A stretch of DNA of 43,327 nucleotides from CAYQCH01 sp964415935 (GCA_964415935.1 CAYQCH010000004.1:1-43327); one strand, 5' to 3'. Counted from the first letter of the stretch, positions 7,938 through 15,486 are shown. A program made the numbers and translations. Notes: generated by a model not told the origin, from the letters alone.

Positions 7938-9029
7938 ATGACCACTCATCACAAAAAACGACAACGTATTATTTCTTCTCGTTTCATGCTTGTCCTGGCG
8001 GTGGTATTCGCCTCATTTTTGGCCGCATTTCTCGGCCAGATTTTTATTACGCAATTATCTTTGTCGCCATCCTTAATCCCTGAGCCCGGCATCATTGTGC
8101 GCTCATCGCAGGAGCAGCTCGTTGCCTTGCGGCTGGCCGCGCAGAAGGTTTCCGAAAACCAAAAGCCAGCCTTTGTCCGGCTCTACCAGCGGGGCGCAGC
8201 CGCGCAGCCCATCAGTGGCTGGGTGGTCAGTTCCGACGGCTGGATTGTCTATGTGGCCGATCCAAGCATTGACGACGCCGCGATTGCGAGCGTGCGGCTT
8301 GAAAACGGTGATGTGTTAGACGTACAGAAACGTTTGTTTGACCCGGCAACAGACCTCCGTTTCATAAAAATTGAACGGGACCGGCTCCAGCCGGTTTCTA
8401 TTGCGCAGGAATTCGTCGCGCAGTCGTTTGAACCGCTTATGACAGTTTCCCAGGAGATGCTGTTCGCCCCGGCAACGCTTTCCGGGGTCGGTCTTGCAGC
8501 TGCCACGCACATGCACGCCGACCGAGTTGAACGTTTGCCGCGTGTCGTCGTCGTGAACGGCGCCGGCCAGGCAGTGTATAACACAAAGGGGGAGATTGCT
8601 GGATTGATCGCCCGCCAGGAAGGAGCTACCAATGCCGTAGTGCCTATGATTCCAGCCGAGGAGCTCCGCAAAGTTTTGAACATGGTGCTTCGATCTTCTG
8701 CCATTGAGCGCGTGTCACTAGGAATTTCCTATGTTGATTTGGCGCATACCACGCTGCTGCTCCCGGATGCCATGCCAAGCACAGGTGCCTGGCTTTCCTC
8801 CGCCTCGTCCGGCATAGACGTCTTGCCTGGCGGCAGCGCGGCAGCCAAAGCCGGGTTGCGATTGAATGATATTATTACTGCCGTCGACGGAGTTCCCGTA
8901 AGCGATAGGCATGGAATCTCTGATGTCATTGCCCAGGCGAAGCCAGGGTCTTCTATCGAACTCACCGTCTTGCGTCGGGACACGCCTCTCACAATTTCTG
9001 TCCCGCTGGCAGCAGTTGCGTCAAGGTAA
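7938..9029 (+). CDS. Membrane-anchored HtrA-like PDZ protein with degenerate protease site
   Basis: The 363-residue protein has a basic N-terminus, one membrane helix (about 16-38), a trypsin-like domain (about 60-250) and a C-terminal PDZ domain (about 258-356, with GGSAAAKAGLRLNDIITAVDG). This is the DegP/HtrA layout, in which the protease works outside the membrane on damaged proteins. The catalytic triad does not survive alignment by eye. The GYILTNNH-like site reads GWIVYVAD, putting D108 at the histidine. The aspartate is kept (D139 in ATDLRFIKI). The GNSGGPLFN-like site reads NGAGQAVYN, putting A209 at the serine. The fold markers around these sites are well conserved (SSDGW, TKGEIAGL), so it looks like a pseudoprotease, perhaps a substrate-binding or scaffolding protein. 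The start ATG is 1 nt after the upstream stop. No active paralogue is in the window. Confidence 0.82.
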   Translation: MTTHHKKRQRIISSRFMLVLAVVFASFLAAFLGQIFITQLSLSPSLIPEPGIIVRSSQEQLVALRLAAQKVSENQKPAFVRLYQRGAAAQPISGWVVSSDGWIVYVADPSIDDAAIASVRLENGDVLDVQKRLFDPATDLRFIKIERDRLQPVSIAQEFVAQSFEPLMTVSQEMLFAPATLSGVGLAAATHMHADRVERLPRVVVVNGAGQAVYNTKGEIAGLIARQEGATNAVVPMIPAEELRKVLNMVLRSSAIERVSLGISYVDLAHTTLLLPDAMPSTGAWLSSASSGIDVLPGGSAAAKAGLRLNDIITAVDGVPVSDRHGISDVIAQAKPGSSIELTVLRRDTPLTISVPLAAVASR

Positions 9030-9048
9030 AAATCTATTTCCCTCATAC

Positions 9049-9078
9049 AAAAGACTCCGGCTTCAACCGGAGTCTTTT
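9049..9078. terminator. Bidirectional terminator shared by two convergent genes
   Basis: A perfect 12-bp stem, AAAAGACTCCGG (9049-9060) with CCGGAGTCTTTT (9067-9078), encloses a six-base loop. Both strands present a GC core followed by a T run, so it can end the + strand HtrA-like gene and the - strand HTH gene. The loop also contains the TGA stop of the HTH gene, so the last four codons of that gene lie in the stem. Confidence 0.88.
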
Positions 9079-9353
9079 GGTATTCGTCGCGCGTTTTCGG
9101 GGTGGGGGGCATATCGTTTGTTCGTGATGTCCCAAGACTGGACGTATTGACCAATGCCCTTGTTACGCAGTTTGTTCTTGGCGGTCGTGTGCTTTTGTGA
9201 CCATTGCAGCAGGCTGAAAAATGACAATCGGTATCGGTTTCGGACGACGATGTAATTCAATTCTTGTGCTTTAATGGCTCGGCGAACTGTCTGCTGGCTG
9301 ATACCAAACAGTTTTGCGGCCTCAGAAATAGATAGGCGAATATCTTGCTTCAT
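9063..9353 (-). CDS. Small helix-turn-helix DNA-binding protein (excisionase/MerR-like fold)
   Basis: The 96-residue protein begins with a winged-helix type DNA-binding segment at about residues 8-52: ISEAAKLFGISQQTVRRAI gives the helix-turn-helix and YRLSFFSLLQW the following strand and helix, as in excisionase-family HTH domains. The remaining 45 residues are basic and show no known motif. ATG at 9353 is preferred; an in-frame TTG at 9359 would add two residues. It is one of only two protein genes on the - strand and stands alone, with its own promoter and a strong palindrome 5 bp upstream, which suggests autoregulation. There is no integrase or phage gene nearby, so a role as a true excisionase is not supported; transcriptional regulator is the better guess. 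The gene ends inside the shared terminator. Confidence 0.72.
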   Translation of the reverse strand: MKQDIRLSISEAAKLFGISQQTVRRAIKAQELNYIVVRNRYRLSFFSLLQWSQKHTTAKNKLRNKGIGQYVQSWDITNKRYAPHPENARRIPKDSG

Positions 9354-9357
9354 AGTC

Positions 9358-9385
9358 AATTTGTATATACTATATTATACAAATT
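9358..9385. promoter_or_regulatory. Palindromic operator candidate upstream of the HTH gene
   Basis: Perfect 10-bp inverted arms AATTTGTATA (9358-9367) and TATACAAATT (9376-9385) flank an 8-bp centre. The element covers the -10 region and transcription start of the HTH promoter, the position expected of an autorepressor site. Binding by the HTH protein is inferred only from proximity and symmetry. Confidence 0.65.
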
Positions 9386-9398
9386 TAGGAAAAGTCAA
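9369..9398 (-). promoter_or_regulatory. Promoter of the HTH gene
   Basis: Read on the - strand, TTGACT (9398-9393) is followed after 18 bp by TATAGT (9374-9369). The expected start near 9362 leaves a leader of only about 9 nt before the ATG, without a Shine-Dalgarno sequence. The -10 lies inside the palindromic operator. An alternative TATAAT is shifted by a few bases in the same A/T-rich stretch. Confidence 0.6.
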
Positions 9399-9422
9399 TG
9401 GTAAATTAAGCCAGCGCGGGAA

Positions 9423-9440
9423 TGTCTGTTTACCTAGACA
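9423..9440. repeat. Short inverted repeat over the sigma-operon -35
   Basis: TGTCT (9423-9427) and AGACA (9436-9440) are inverted arms around an 8-bp centre. The right arm overlaps the -35 hexamer of the sigma-factor promoter, so a regulator bound here would block it. The arms are short and could be chance. Confidence 0.35.
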
Positions 9441-9463
9441 ATAGGGCGGAATTCTGATATATT
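9435..9463 (+). promoter_or_regulatory. Promoter of the sigma/anti-sigma operon
   Basis: TAGACA (9435-9440) and TATATT (9458-9463) are 17 bp apart, each one base from the sigma-70 consensus. The start is expected near 9470, giving a leader of about 53 nt. It looks like a housekeeping promoter; I see no GGAAC-type ECF -35 here, so self-activation by the sigma factor is not apparent. Confidence 0.62.
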
Positions 9464-9522
9464 TTTTCAATCCAAAGCCGCTGTAACGACTTTGTTTTAT
9501 TTACGTCTATTTAGGTGACGCT

Positions 9523-10080
9523 GTGAGCAAAATACAAGAAAAAATTCTTCTTCTCAGAATACAGCATCAGCGCGATGCGGATTCCTTTGCCAAGCTCTAC
9601 GAGCTGCTGGCGGAGCCCATCTATCGCTTCATCTATTTTAAAGTCAGCGATGATGAGACCGCCAAAGACCTGACATCGGAGGTCTTTACCAAGTGCTGGC
9701 GCGAATTGGTCGCAGCGGAAGGGAAGCAGATCAAGCACCTTAAGGCATACATTTACCGGATGGCGCGCAACATGGTCGTCGACCATTACCGCAAGAAGGA
9801 AGTCGTTGTCGTAAGCCAGGAGTTCGTCCTTTCCACGGATGCCCAGCCGCAAGACGACCAGGGCATGAAGCAAGTGGAGCAAAAAATTGACGGACAGAAG
9901 ATGCTTGCGCTGATGCATGCGCTGAAAAGTTCATACCAGGAAATTCTTTTGCTGCGATACGTGGAAGACCTCAGCCTTGCAGAGATCGCGCATATCATAC
10001 AGAAATCACCGGTTTCAACACGCGTGCTCTTACATAGAGCAAACCAGGCGTTGAAACGAGAATATGAAAAACTTACCTAA
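9523..10080 (+). CDS. ECF-type RNA polymerase sigma factor
   Basis: The 185-residue protein has the two-domain layout of extracytoplasmic-function sigma factors. Region 2 (about residues 16-85) includes FAKLYELLAEPIYRFIYFKV and the DLTSEVFTKCWREL segment that binds core polymerase and the -10 element. Region 4 (about 127-182) includes LALMHALKSSYQEILLLRYVE and the recognition helix SLAEIAHIIQKSPVSTRVLLHRA. The start is a GTG at 9523, supported by an AGGTG Shine-Dalgarno sequence at 9513-9517. The last 17 nt overlap the next gene, a membrane protein with an anti-sigma layout, so the pair is probably translated together and keeps a fixed ratio. The S-layer-like gene just downstream is a natural target candidate, but no ECF promoter motif could be placed there with confidence. 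Confidence 0.9.
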   Translation: MSKIQEKILLLRIQHQRDADSFAKLYELLAEPIYRFIYFKVSDDETAKDLTSEVFTKCWRELVAAEGKQIKHLKAYIYRMARNMVVDHYRKKEVVVVSQEFVLSTDAQPQDDQGMKQVEQKIDGQKMLALMHALKSSYQEILLLRYVEDLSLAEIAHIIQKSPVSTRVLLHRANQALKREYEKLT

Positions 10081-11443
10081 CCAAATCAAAAGCGATTTGC
10101 GCCAGCTCCGCGCCATCAAGCCGGATGCTGCTTGGTTAGAGCAGAACAAACAGGCGCTTTTGGCAGATTTGCCAATGATGAAGTCACCGGAACGCACGCT
10201 TTCGTATGTTTCGGTGTTTTCTATTTCTTTTAAGCAAGCCGTTTCCAAGCTGGCCTGGCAGCCGGTGGGCATCAGCCTTATGATCCTGGGCATTATTGGC
10301 GGACCCAGCCTGGCAGCGGTAAACGCGGCTAAAGGAAGCCTTCCGGGTGATGCGTTATACCCGGTCAAGCGAAGCCTTGAGCGCGCGCGCGTCAGCATGA
10401 CGTTTTCGCAGACGAAAAAGGCCCAATTGGAAGTTGATTTTGTCGCCACCCGCTTGCATGAACTGCAGCGCTTGACGAAGGAGCAGGCTCCCAGCGAAAA
10501 GCGCCAGCAAAAGATCACGATTGCCATTGAAGAGTTGAAGAAAGATACCGCGGCCGTAAAGACCCGTCTGGATGCCGCCAAGCAGGATACCGGCAACACC
10601 GGCAAAGAAGCCGTAGCGCTGGCAAAAATCATTGACGATAAGACGTCCGGGTATCAGGCGACATTGCAGCAAACGATAGATGATTTAGGCGAGGAGACGG
10701 CTTCCTCAACCAGCAGTACGTTGACCGAGGCTGTTACTACCGTGCAGGAGGTTTCCATTAATGCTCTGGATGTGCTTGTCGACAAGGCAGGGGAGGCTGA
10801 AAGCCAGGTGTCGCAGGAAGACCTCAAGGCGCGTGTTGAAAAACACCTTGATGTCGTGAAAAAATCCGCGAATTCTTTGCAGAACCAGGTCCGCGCTTTG
10901 GATGAGGTAATCGTGCCTCCCGCACCAGAGACAAAAGAACCATCAGAGACAGACGACACGGCTGATCAAGCGGACAACGAAAACCCCACCCCAGAGGAAG
11001 AAACAGTCTCTGCTGACCCCGCCCCGGTCGAGCAGCCTGCTCCTGTTGCCCCCGTAACGCGCGAAGAATTGCAAAAGCGTCTTGATACGGAAGTATTTCC
11101 CTTTATCAAGTATTCGGAAGAGCTCATCAAATTACGTGATTTTGCCACAGCCTTGGAAACTTTAAACAAGGCAAACAAGAAGGTTGAAGAAATTTCCACA
11201 CTGCTGCGCTCCTTACTGCCGAAAGCGGAAGAGCCTAAGAAGGTAGAACCTCAGCCCGTTGAAGAAACGCCGGCAGCGGAAGAAACAAAAGATGACGCTA
11301 CGGCCACAGAAGAACAGGCGGAAGTTAAACCCGCAGAAGGCGCTCCAGACGAACAAGCACCCGAAAAAGAATCAACGGATAACCAAGAGCAAACAAGCGA
11401 ACAACCAGCGGACAACGCCACAGCTCCTTCGACCAGCCAGTAA
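10064..11443 (+). CDS. DUF5667-like membrane protein, probable anti-sigma factor
   Basis: The 459-residue protein starts inside the sigma gene (17-nt overlap). A short cytoplasmic part (1-65) is followed by one membrane helix (about 67-88) and a domain opening GSLPGDALYPVKRSLERARV (91-110), the hallmark of DUF5667 proteins of Patescibacteria and Actinobacteria. A long helical, probably coiled-coil stretch runs to about 285. The remainder alternates acidic Pro/Glu/Ala-rich low complexity (about 288-330 and 390-459) with a short helical block (335-385). There is no zinc-binding H-x3-C-x2-C anti-sigma motif. Position, overlap and topology suggest that the short cytoplasmic segment holds the sigma factor while the outer part senses the envelope. 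Known: DUF5667 often follows ECF sigma genes. Inferred: the anti-sigma activity of this copy. Confidence 0.78.
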   Translation: MKNLPNQIKSDLRQLRAIKPDAAWLEQNKQALLADLPMMKSPERTLSYVSVFSISFKQAVSKLAWQPVGISLMILGIIGGPSLAAVNAAKGSLPGDALYPVKRSLERARVSMTFSQTKKAQLEVDFVATRLHELQRLTKEQAPSEKRQQKITIAIEELKKDTAAVKTRLDAAKQDTGNTGKEAVALAKIIDDKTSGYQATLQQTIDDLGEETASSTSSTLTEAVTTVQEVSINALDVLVDKAGEAESQVSQEDLKARVEKHLDVVKKSANSLQNQVRALDEVIVPPAPETKEPSETDDTADQADNENPTPEEETVSADPAPVEQPAPVAPVTREELQKRLDTEVFPFIKYSEELIKLRDFATALETLNKANKKVEEISTLLRSLLPKAEEPKKVEPQPVEETPAAEETKDDATATEEQAEVKPAEGAPDEQAPEKESTDNQEQTSEQPADNATAPSTSQ

Positions 11444-11450
11444 TCAAGCA

Positions 11451-11500
11451 GGATAGGAATGCATCGGCCTATAATCGACGTAGGCCGATGACTCCTGTCC
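11451..11500 (+). promoter_or_regulatory. 50-nt hairpin between the anti-sigma and S-layer-like genes
   Basis: An inner perfect 10-bp stem (CATCGGCCTA at 11462-11471 with TAGGCCGATG at 11481-11490) is extended by an outer 8-bp stem (11451-11458 with 11493-11500, one G-U) across a small internal loop. It begins 8 nt after the anti-sigma stop. No T run follows, so it is not a standard terminator; an RNA-processing barrier, mRNA stabiliser or 5' structure of the S-layer transcript is more likely. A TATAAT in the loop lacks a matching -35. Confidence 0.7.
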
Positions 11501-11696
11501 TTCTCGATCCACCTATTAATAAGACGGATCGGGTAGGGGTCAGGGCTATTGGCTCTCTGTTGCTTTCCATCCACAAACCGTATACGAGACGCATTCGATG
11601 CCCTAGAGCAAGGTCGACGTCCCCAGCCGCGAGGTTGGGAAACGACGCTAGCGCCGCGAATGAGGAACGGATCGCATCCGGCGGATGAGGAACAGC
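11501..11696 (+). promoter_or_regulatory. Structured leader of the S-layer-like gene
   Basis: This non-coding stretch holds several small stems. CCCAGCC and GGTTGGG pair around a GCGA loop (about 11622-11639). CGGAT (11668-11672) pairs with ATCCG (11676-11680). CATCC (11675-11679) pairs with GGATG (11683-11687). The last two share bases and exclude each other. A direct repeat ATGAGGAAC occurs at 11660-11668 and 11685-11693, the second copy carrying the likely ribosome-binding site. I could not place a convincing promoter; TTGCTT at 11560 with TATACG at 11581 has too short a spacer. Confidence 0.45.
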
Positions 11697-11717
11697 ATGG
11701 ATCCATGTAACATATGA
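11697..11717 (+). CDS. Six-codon upstream ORF coupled to the S-layer-like gene
   Basis: ATG at 11697 opens a six-residue frame (MDPCNI). Its TGA (11715-11717) overlaps the ATG of the S-layer-like gene (11714-11716) in the ATGA arrangement. AGGAA at 11688-11692 is a plausible ribosome-binding site for this small frame, while the main gene has no such site at the usual distance from its own ATG. Translation of the large protein could therefore depend on termination of the small one. The start lies in the palindrome CATGGATCCATG (11696-11707). This rests on layout alone. Confidence 0.4.
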   Translation: MDPCNI

Positions 11718-14700
11718 GTAAATCTCTTAAAAAAGCTCTCACCGTTGCAGTTTCTGCAATGACCGCCATGTGGTCGGTCGGTGTTGCTGCGTTCGCCCCT
11801 TTGGCCGCCGCCGCAGCTCCTTCCGCCGCTGCTGTCTCCGAGGGTGATCTGATTAAGGCCAGCCTTCCGGCCGTCTACTACGTAGGCGCGAACGGCAAGC
11901 GCTACGTCTTCCCGAACGAAAAGACCTACAAGACTTGGTATGCCAACTTCGCCGGCGTCCAGACTATTTCTGACGCTGAATTGGCTGCTGTCGCGATTGG
12001 TGGCAACGTCACCTACCGCCCAGGTACCCGCTTAGCCAAGATTACGACCGATCCAAAGGTCTACTTGGTCGGCGCGGATGCCGAGTTGCACGCCATTGCC
12101 GATGAAAACACGGCTTTGGATCTCTTTGGTTCTTCCTGGAACCAGAAAGTTGACGATGTCCCGGATGCCTTCTTCACCAACTACACGGTTTCTTCTGAAT
12201 CCGTAGCCACTGGTTTGGGCCTCGGCGCTCTTCCGGTCGGTACCTTGGTGATGTTCGACGGCAACTACTATGTTGTCGGTGCTGAACAGAACTACATGGT
12301 TTCTGGCGATGTTTCCTTGTACAGCGCTGTTGTCACCCCTGGCAGCTCTTCGGAGTTCTCCGCCTGGTTGGGACAGAACGCTTCCGACGTCACTGATGAA
12401 GTCGACGCCGCCGATTTGTTGGGCCTCTTCACTCCGGACCGCCAAGGTTTGGAAGAAGGCGGTTCTGGCGTTGGCCCGGCCCCGACCTCTGGCGTGACCG
12501 TCACTGGTACCCGCACGGCTACCAATTTGTCCATGGCTTCCGGTTCCTCTCAGAACCTGGGCCGCGCTGAAATCAAGATCTGTTCCGGCAACAGCCCGGT
12601 AACGATCTCTGACCTCCGCACCAGCTTTGCTTCCGGTACGGTCAGCGCCAACACGACCATGTCCTGGTTTGACTTCGGTAACGTGATTTATGAACAGTCC
12701 GGCACCGAATCCAACGACACGGTTGCGTTGTATGAATCCAACGACGTTGATGTCACCATCAATGGCTGTCAGGATGTAAGCTTCTACGCTTCCACCAACG
12801 CCACCAGTGGTATCCTGCACGTCCGCATGAAGTCCGTCACCGTCAGTGGCGCTGCCGCTGCCGCCGTGGTCGAATCTTCTTTCGTCTTGCAGAACCGCCA
12901 GGTTGCGTCCATTGCCACCGGTGATTTGATGGACTGGTCCATCACTTCTCCTGTGTCTCCTGCCAGCGTGCAGGCTGAAGGTTCCACGTTGACCCAGCTG
13001 TACTCTGCTCAGGTTTCCATTTCGAACAATGATGCCTACGTGCCGAACGCTGTGTTCCGCGTCAATGGCTCTTTGATCGTCAATGGCTGTGAATTCCGCA
13101 TTGCTGGATCCATGGTTTCCAGCGAATTCACCTGGGCCGGCAAGCACATGGTGTTTGCCATCCCTGAGGGCAAGCGTCTCATGACGCAGTCCAGCAAGTC
13201 CTGGGAATTGTGGTGTAAGGTTATCGGTGAAGCTGGTCAGACCATCACGGTCTCCAACCGCTACCCGGCTCCTCACTTCTACTTCTTCGACAATGACCGC
13301 GCTGCCGCGGCCGCTGTCCCGAATGATGTCACTGACATCACCAAGGAAAATGTGAACCAGGGTATCGCTATCTTGAATGCGACCCCGGGTAACACCATCA
13401 CGGTGACTGGTTCTTCCGCTACGGCTGAATCCGTCAACATCAACAACGTCAAGGACACCTCTGGCGTCCAGTTGGACGATGAAAAGACCTCCGGCACGAC
13501 CAACACCATCGTTGGCGTCTTCAAGGTCCGCGTCCGTGGTTCCAAGGCTACGTTGTCCAGCTTGAGCATCGCTGCCACCGGCACCGACAATGACACCGGT
13601 TTCACCGCCTGTCAGATCAAGATTGGCCAGCGCAATGACAAGGGCGAAATCAACGCCTCCTCCATCGATTTGGCGGTGTACAACCTGTCCAACTTCGGCG
13701 GCGAGAACAGCATCAACTCCGTTACCGGCACCGTTTTGGTCACCTCTACCAAGCAGATGGCCATCGGCGACTGGTTGATTGTGGTTGAATGTGATGTCAT
13801 TGCCAGCAACAATGCGTATGCCAACGGTGATGTATTGGCTGTCACTCTTGTTGACGCCAACAACACCAACTTGTCCTTTGACCAGGGCACAAGCCAGGAC
13901 TTCCCGGCTGCCAACACGGCTAGCACGACCATTACTATCCGCTTGTTGACTGCCTTGACGGTGTCCTCCAACGCTACGGTCCGCTTCTTGGTTGCCAATG
14001 CGACCAATGTCGTGATCGGTGAATACACCATCACGGGTCCTTCACAGGAAGGCGTGAACGTTACTTCCATCGGTATTACCTTTGAAGGTACCGGCGCTGC
14101 CGCCAACAACATCGTTGGCGTCGACGGCTGTACCACGGTTGGCTTGCACAACGTCTCCGGTCAGGAATTGGCTACATCCCAGTCCTTGACCATCTCCGGC
14201 GCTGCTGACGTGACTTTGACCTTCTCGGTCAACTTCTCTGTCGCTGCCAACGCCGAATACAAGGTGCGCGTGGTCTGTGTCCAGGGCGCTTCCGCCCCGG
14301 CCGCCGGCACGGTGACCGCCGCTACCACCTTGGCCACCATCTCCGGTACGGGCCAGTCCAGCTCTCAGTCCTTCAGCAACACCCCAGCCACCGCTGGTGC
14401 CAACGTTGTGAAGGCTGCCACTGGTACGGTTACGACCAATGTTGGTCAGCTCCAGCCGAACCAGATCATTGGTCCGTCTGAACAGCTGAAGATCGGCACC
14501 TTCCAGACCGCTGCAAGCATCCATGAAGATCAACACCTCAACACCTTTAACCTGACCTTGACCGCCGGTGATGTCGCTTTGGCGACTGATTTGGCCACGA
14601 TCACGGTGAAGGTCGAGGGCTTCACGGTTGCCGGCACGGCTGCTGCCGCTGAAACCACCGTTTGTACGCGCACGGTGACTGGCGCCTCTCCGGCGACCAT

Positions 14701-15466
14701 CTCCTGTGTGTTCAACGACGGCGCGGTTACGCTTGGCGCCGGTCAGACCGGTATCATCACGGTGTATGCCACGGGTAACACCCTGGGCAGCATCGGTAAC
14801 GATGCTGCTCCGGCTGATGGCATCATTACGCCAAGCTTGACCATCACCAATGCAACTGGCACAAGCCAGATCTTGTACAAGGGTGCGGAAAGCCAGACTT
14901 TGGTCGCCAACACCGCCAACACTGGCGCTGTTAACGGCCGTATCTTGACTCCGGCCGGTGCCCAGCTCCGCGTGGTCAACAAGGCTTTGCCTTCAACCAC
15001 GTTGCCTGGTCAGGCCAACATGTTGCTCGGTATCATGGATGTCATCATCTCTGGCACCAGCATCACGTTGCTTGAAGTCAGCGGTACCTGTACGTCTAAT
15101 GACGCTACGGTTTGTGAAGCCGCTTCCGACACAATCGCCGTTGAATTGGATGACACCACCATGGGTGGCGGCTCCGCTCTGGCGATCGCCGCTGGTGTCT
15201 GGGATGGCTCTGGTATCACCGATACCTTGGTCACTCCTGGTACCCACAAATTGGAATTGTTGCTCACCGATACTGGTGCCAACTGTGGCACTGGCGAGAA
15301 CGTCCAGTTAGCTACGTCTGAATTCGGCTTCTCTGTTGGCGGAGTTCCTGGTGTTACGCAGTCCTTCGCGTCTGCTGGCGCCGGTGTCTTCCCGGTCAAC
15401 ATCTTGTCCGACTTCAACACGTTCGCTGGCGCAGTCATGACCCATCCGTCTAACCTCTGTGGTTAA
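11714..15466 (+). CDS. Large secreted S-layer-like surface protein
   Basis: The 1250-residue protein has a signal peptide (about 1-35, ending in an Ala-rich stretch). Three related units follow at about 44-100, 102-163 and 174-208, marked by AVYYVGANGKRYVFPN, VYLVGADAELHAIA and YYVVGAEQNYMVSG. These units recur in the protein at 16316-17974 and in many CPR surface proteins. The remaining 1000 residues are Thr/Ser/Ala/Gly-rich beta-type sequence without known catalytic motifs. Fourteen cysteines all lie after residue 280 (for example 290, 352, 459, 501, 1249), as in disulfide-bonded exported proteins. Codon choice is strongly biased (Lys AAG, Leu TTG, Asn AAC), unlike the neighbours, which points to very high expression. 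It has its own structured leader and a strong terminator. S-layer assembly is inferred from size, export and bias. Confidence 0.82.
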   Translation: MSKSLKKALTVAVSAMTAMWSVGVAAFAPLAAAAAPSAAAVSEGDLIKASLPAVYYVGANGKRYVFPNEKTYKTWYANFAGVQTISDAELAAVAIGGNVTYRPGTRLAKITTDPKVYLVGADAELHAIADENTALDLFGSSWNQKVDDVPDAFFTNYTVSSESVATGLGLGALPVGTLVMFDGNYYVVGAEQNYMVSGDVSLYSAVVTPGSSSEFSAWLGQNASDVTDEVDAADLLGLFTPDRQGLEEGGSGVGPAPTSGVTVTGTRTATNLSMASGSSQNLGRAEIKICSGNSPVTISDLRTSFASGTVSANTTMSWFDFGNVIYEQSGTESNDTVALYESNDVDVTINGCQDVSFYASTNATSGILHVRMKSVTVSGAAAAAVVESSFVLQNRQVASIATGDLMDWSITSPVSPASVQAEGSTLTQLYSAQVSISNNDAYVPNAVFRVNGSLIVNGCEFRIAGSMVSSEFTWAGKHMVFAIPEGKRLMTQSSKSWELWCKVIGEAGQTITVSNRYPAPHFYFFDNDRAAAAAVPNDVTDITKENVNQGIAILNATPGNTITVTGSSATAESVNINNVKDTSGVQLDDEKTSGTTNTIVGVFKVRVRGSKATLSSLSIAATGTDNDTGFTACQIKIGQRNDKGEINASSIDLAVYNLSNFGGENSINSVTGTVLVTSTKQMAIGDWLIVVECDVIASNNAYANGDVLAVTLVDANNTNLSFDQGTSQDFPAANTASTTITIRLLTALTVSSNATVRFLVANATNVVIGEYTITGPSQEGVNVTSIGITFEGTGAAANNIVGVDGCTTVGLHNVSGQELATSQSLTISGAADVTLTFSVNFSVAANAEYKVRVVCVQGASAPAAGTVTAATTLATISGTGQSSSQSFSNTPATAGANVVKAATGTVTTNVGQLQPNQIIGPSEQLKIGTFQTAASIHEDQHLNTFNLTLTAGDVALATDLATITVKVEGFTVAGTAAAAETTVCTRTVTGASPATISCVFNDGAVTLGAGQTGIITVYATGNTLGSIGNDAAPADGIITPSLTITNATGTSQILYKGAESQTLVANTANTGAVNGRILTPAGAQLRVVNKALPSTTLPGQANMLLGIMDVIISGTSITLLEVSGTCTSNDATVCEAASDTIAVELDDTTMGGGSALAIAAGVWDGSGITDTLVTPGTHKLELLLTDTGANCGTGENVQLATSEFGFSVGGVPGVTQSFASAGAGVFPVNILSDFNTFAGAVMTHPSNLCG

Positions 15467-15486
15467 TCGGATCTCATGATCTAGCC

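Noticed and set aside
11470..11475. TATAAT as the S-layer promoter
   Set aside because: It lies in the loop of a strong hairpin, has no -35 at 16-18 bp and no TG extension.
11660..11693. Repeated GGAAC as ECF sigma -35 elements
   Set aside because: No matching -10 motif lies at 16-17 bp before the start codon; the repeats fit better as ribosome-binding sequence.
12032..13276. 414-codon open frame on the - strand
   Set aside because: It is a shadow of the strongly codon-biased S-layer-like gene; its translation is Arg/Gly/His-rich with no recognisable domain.
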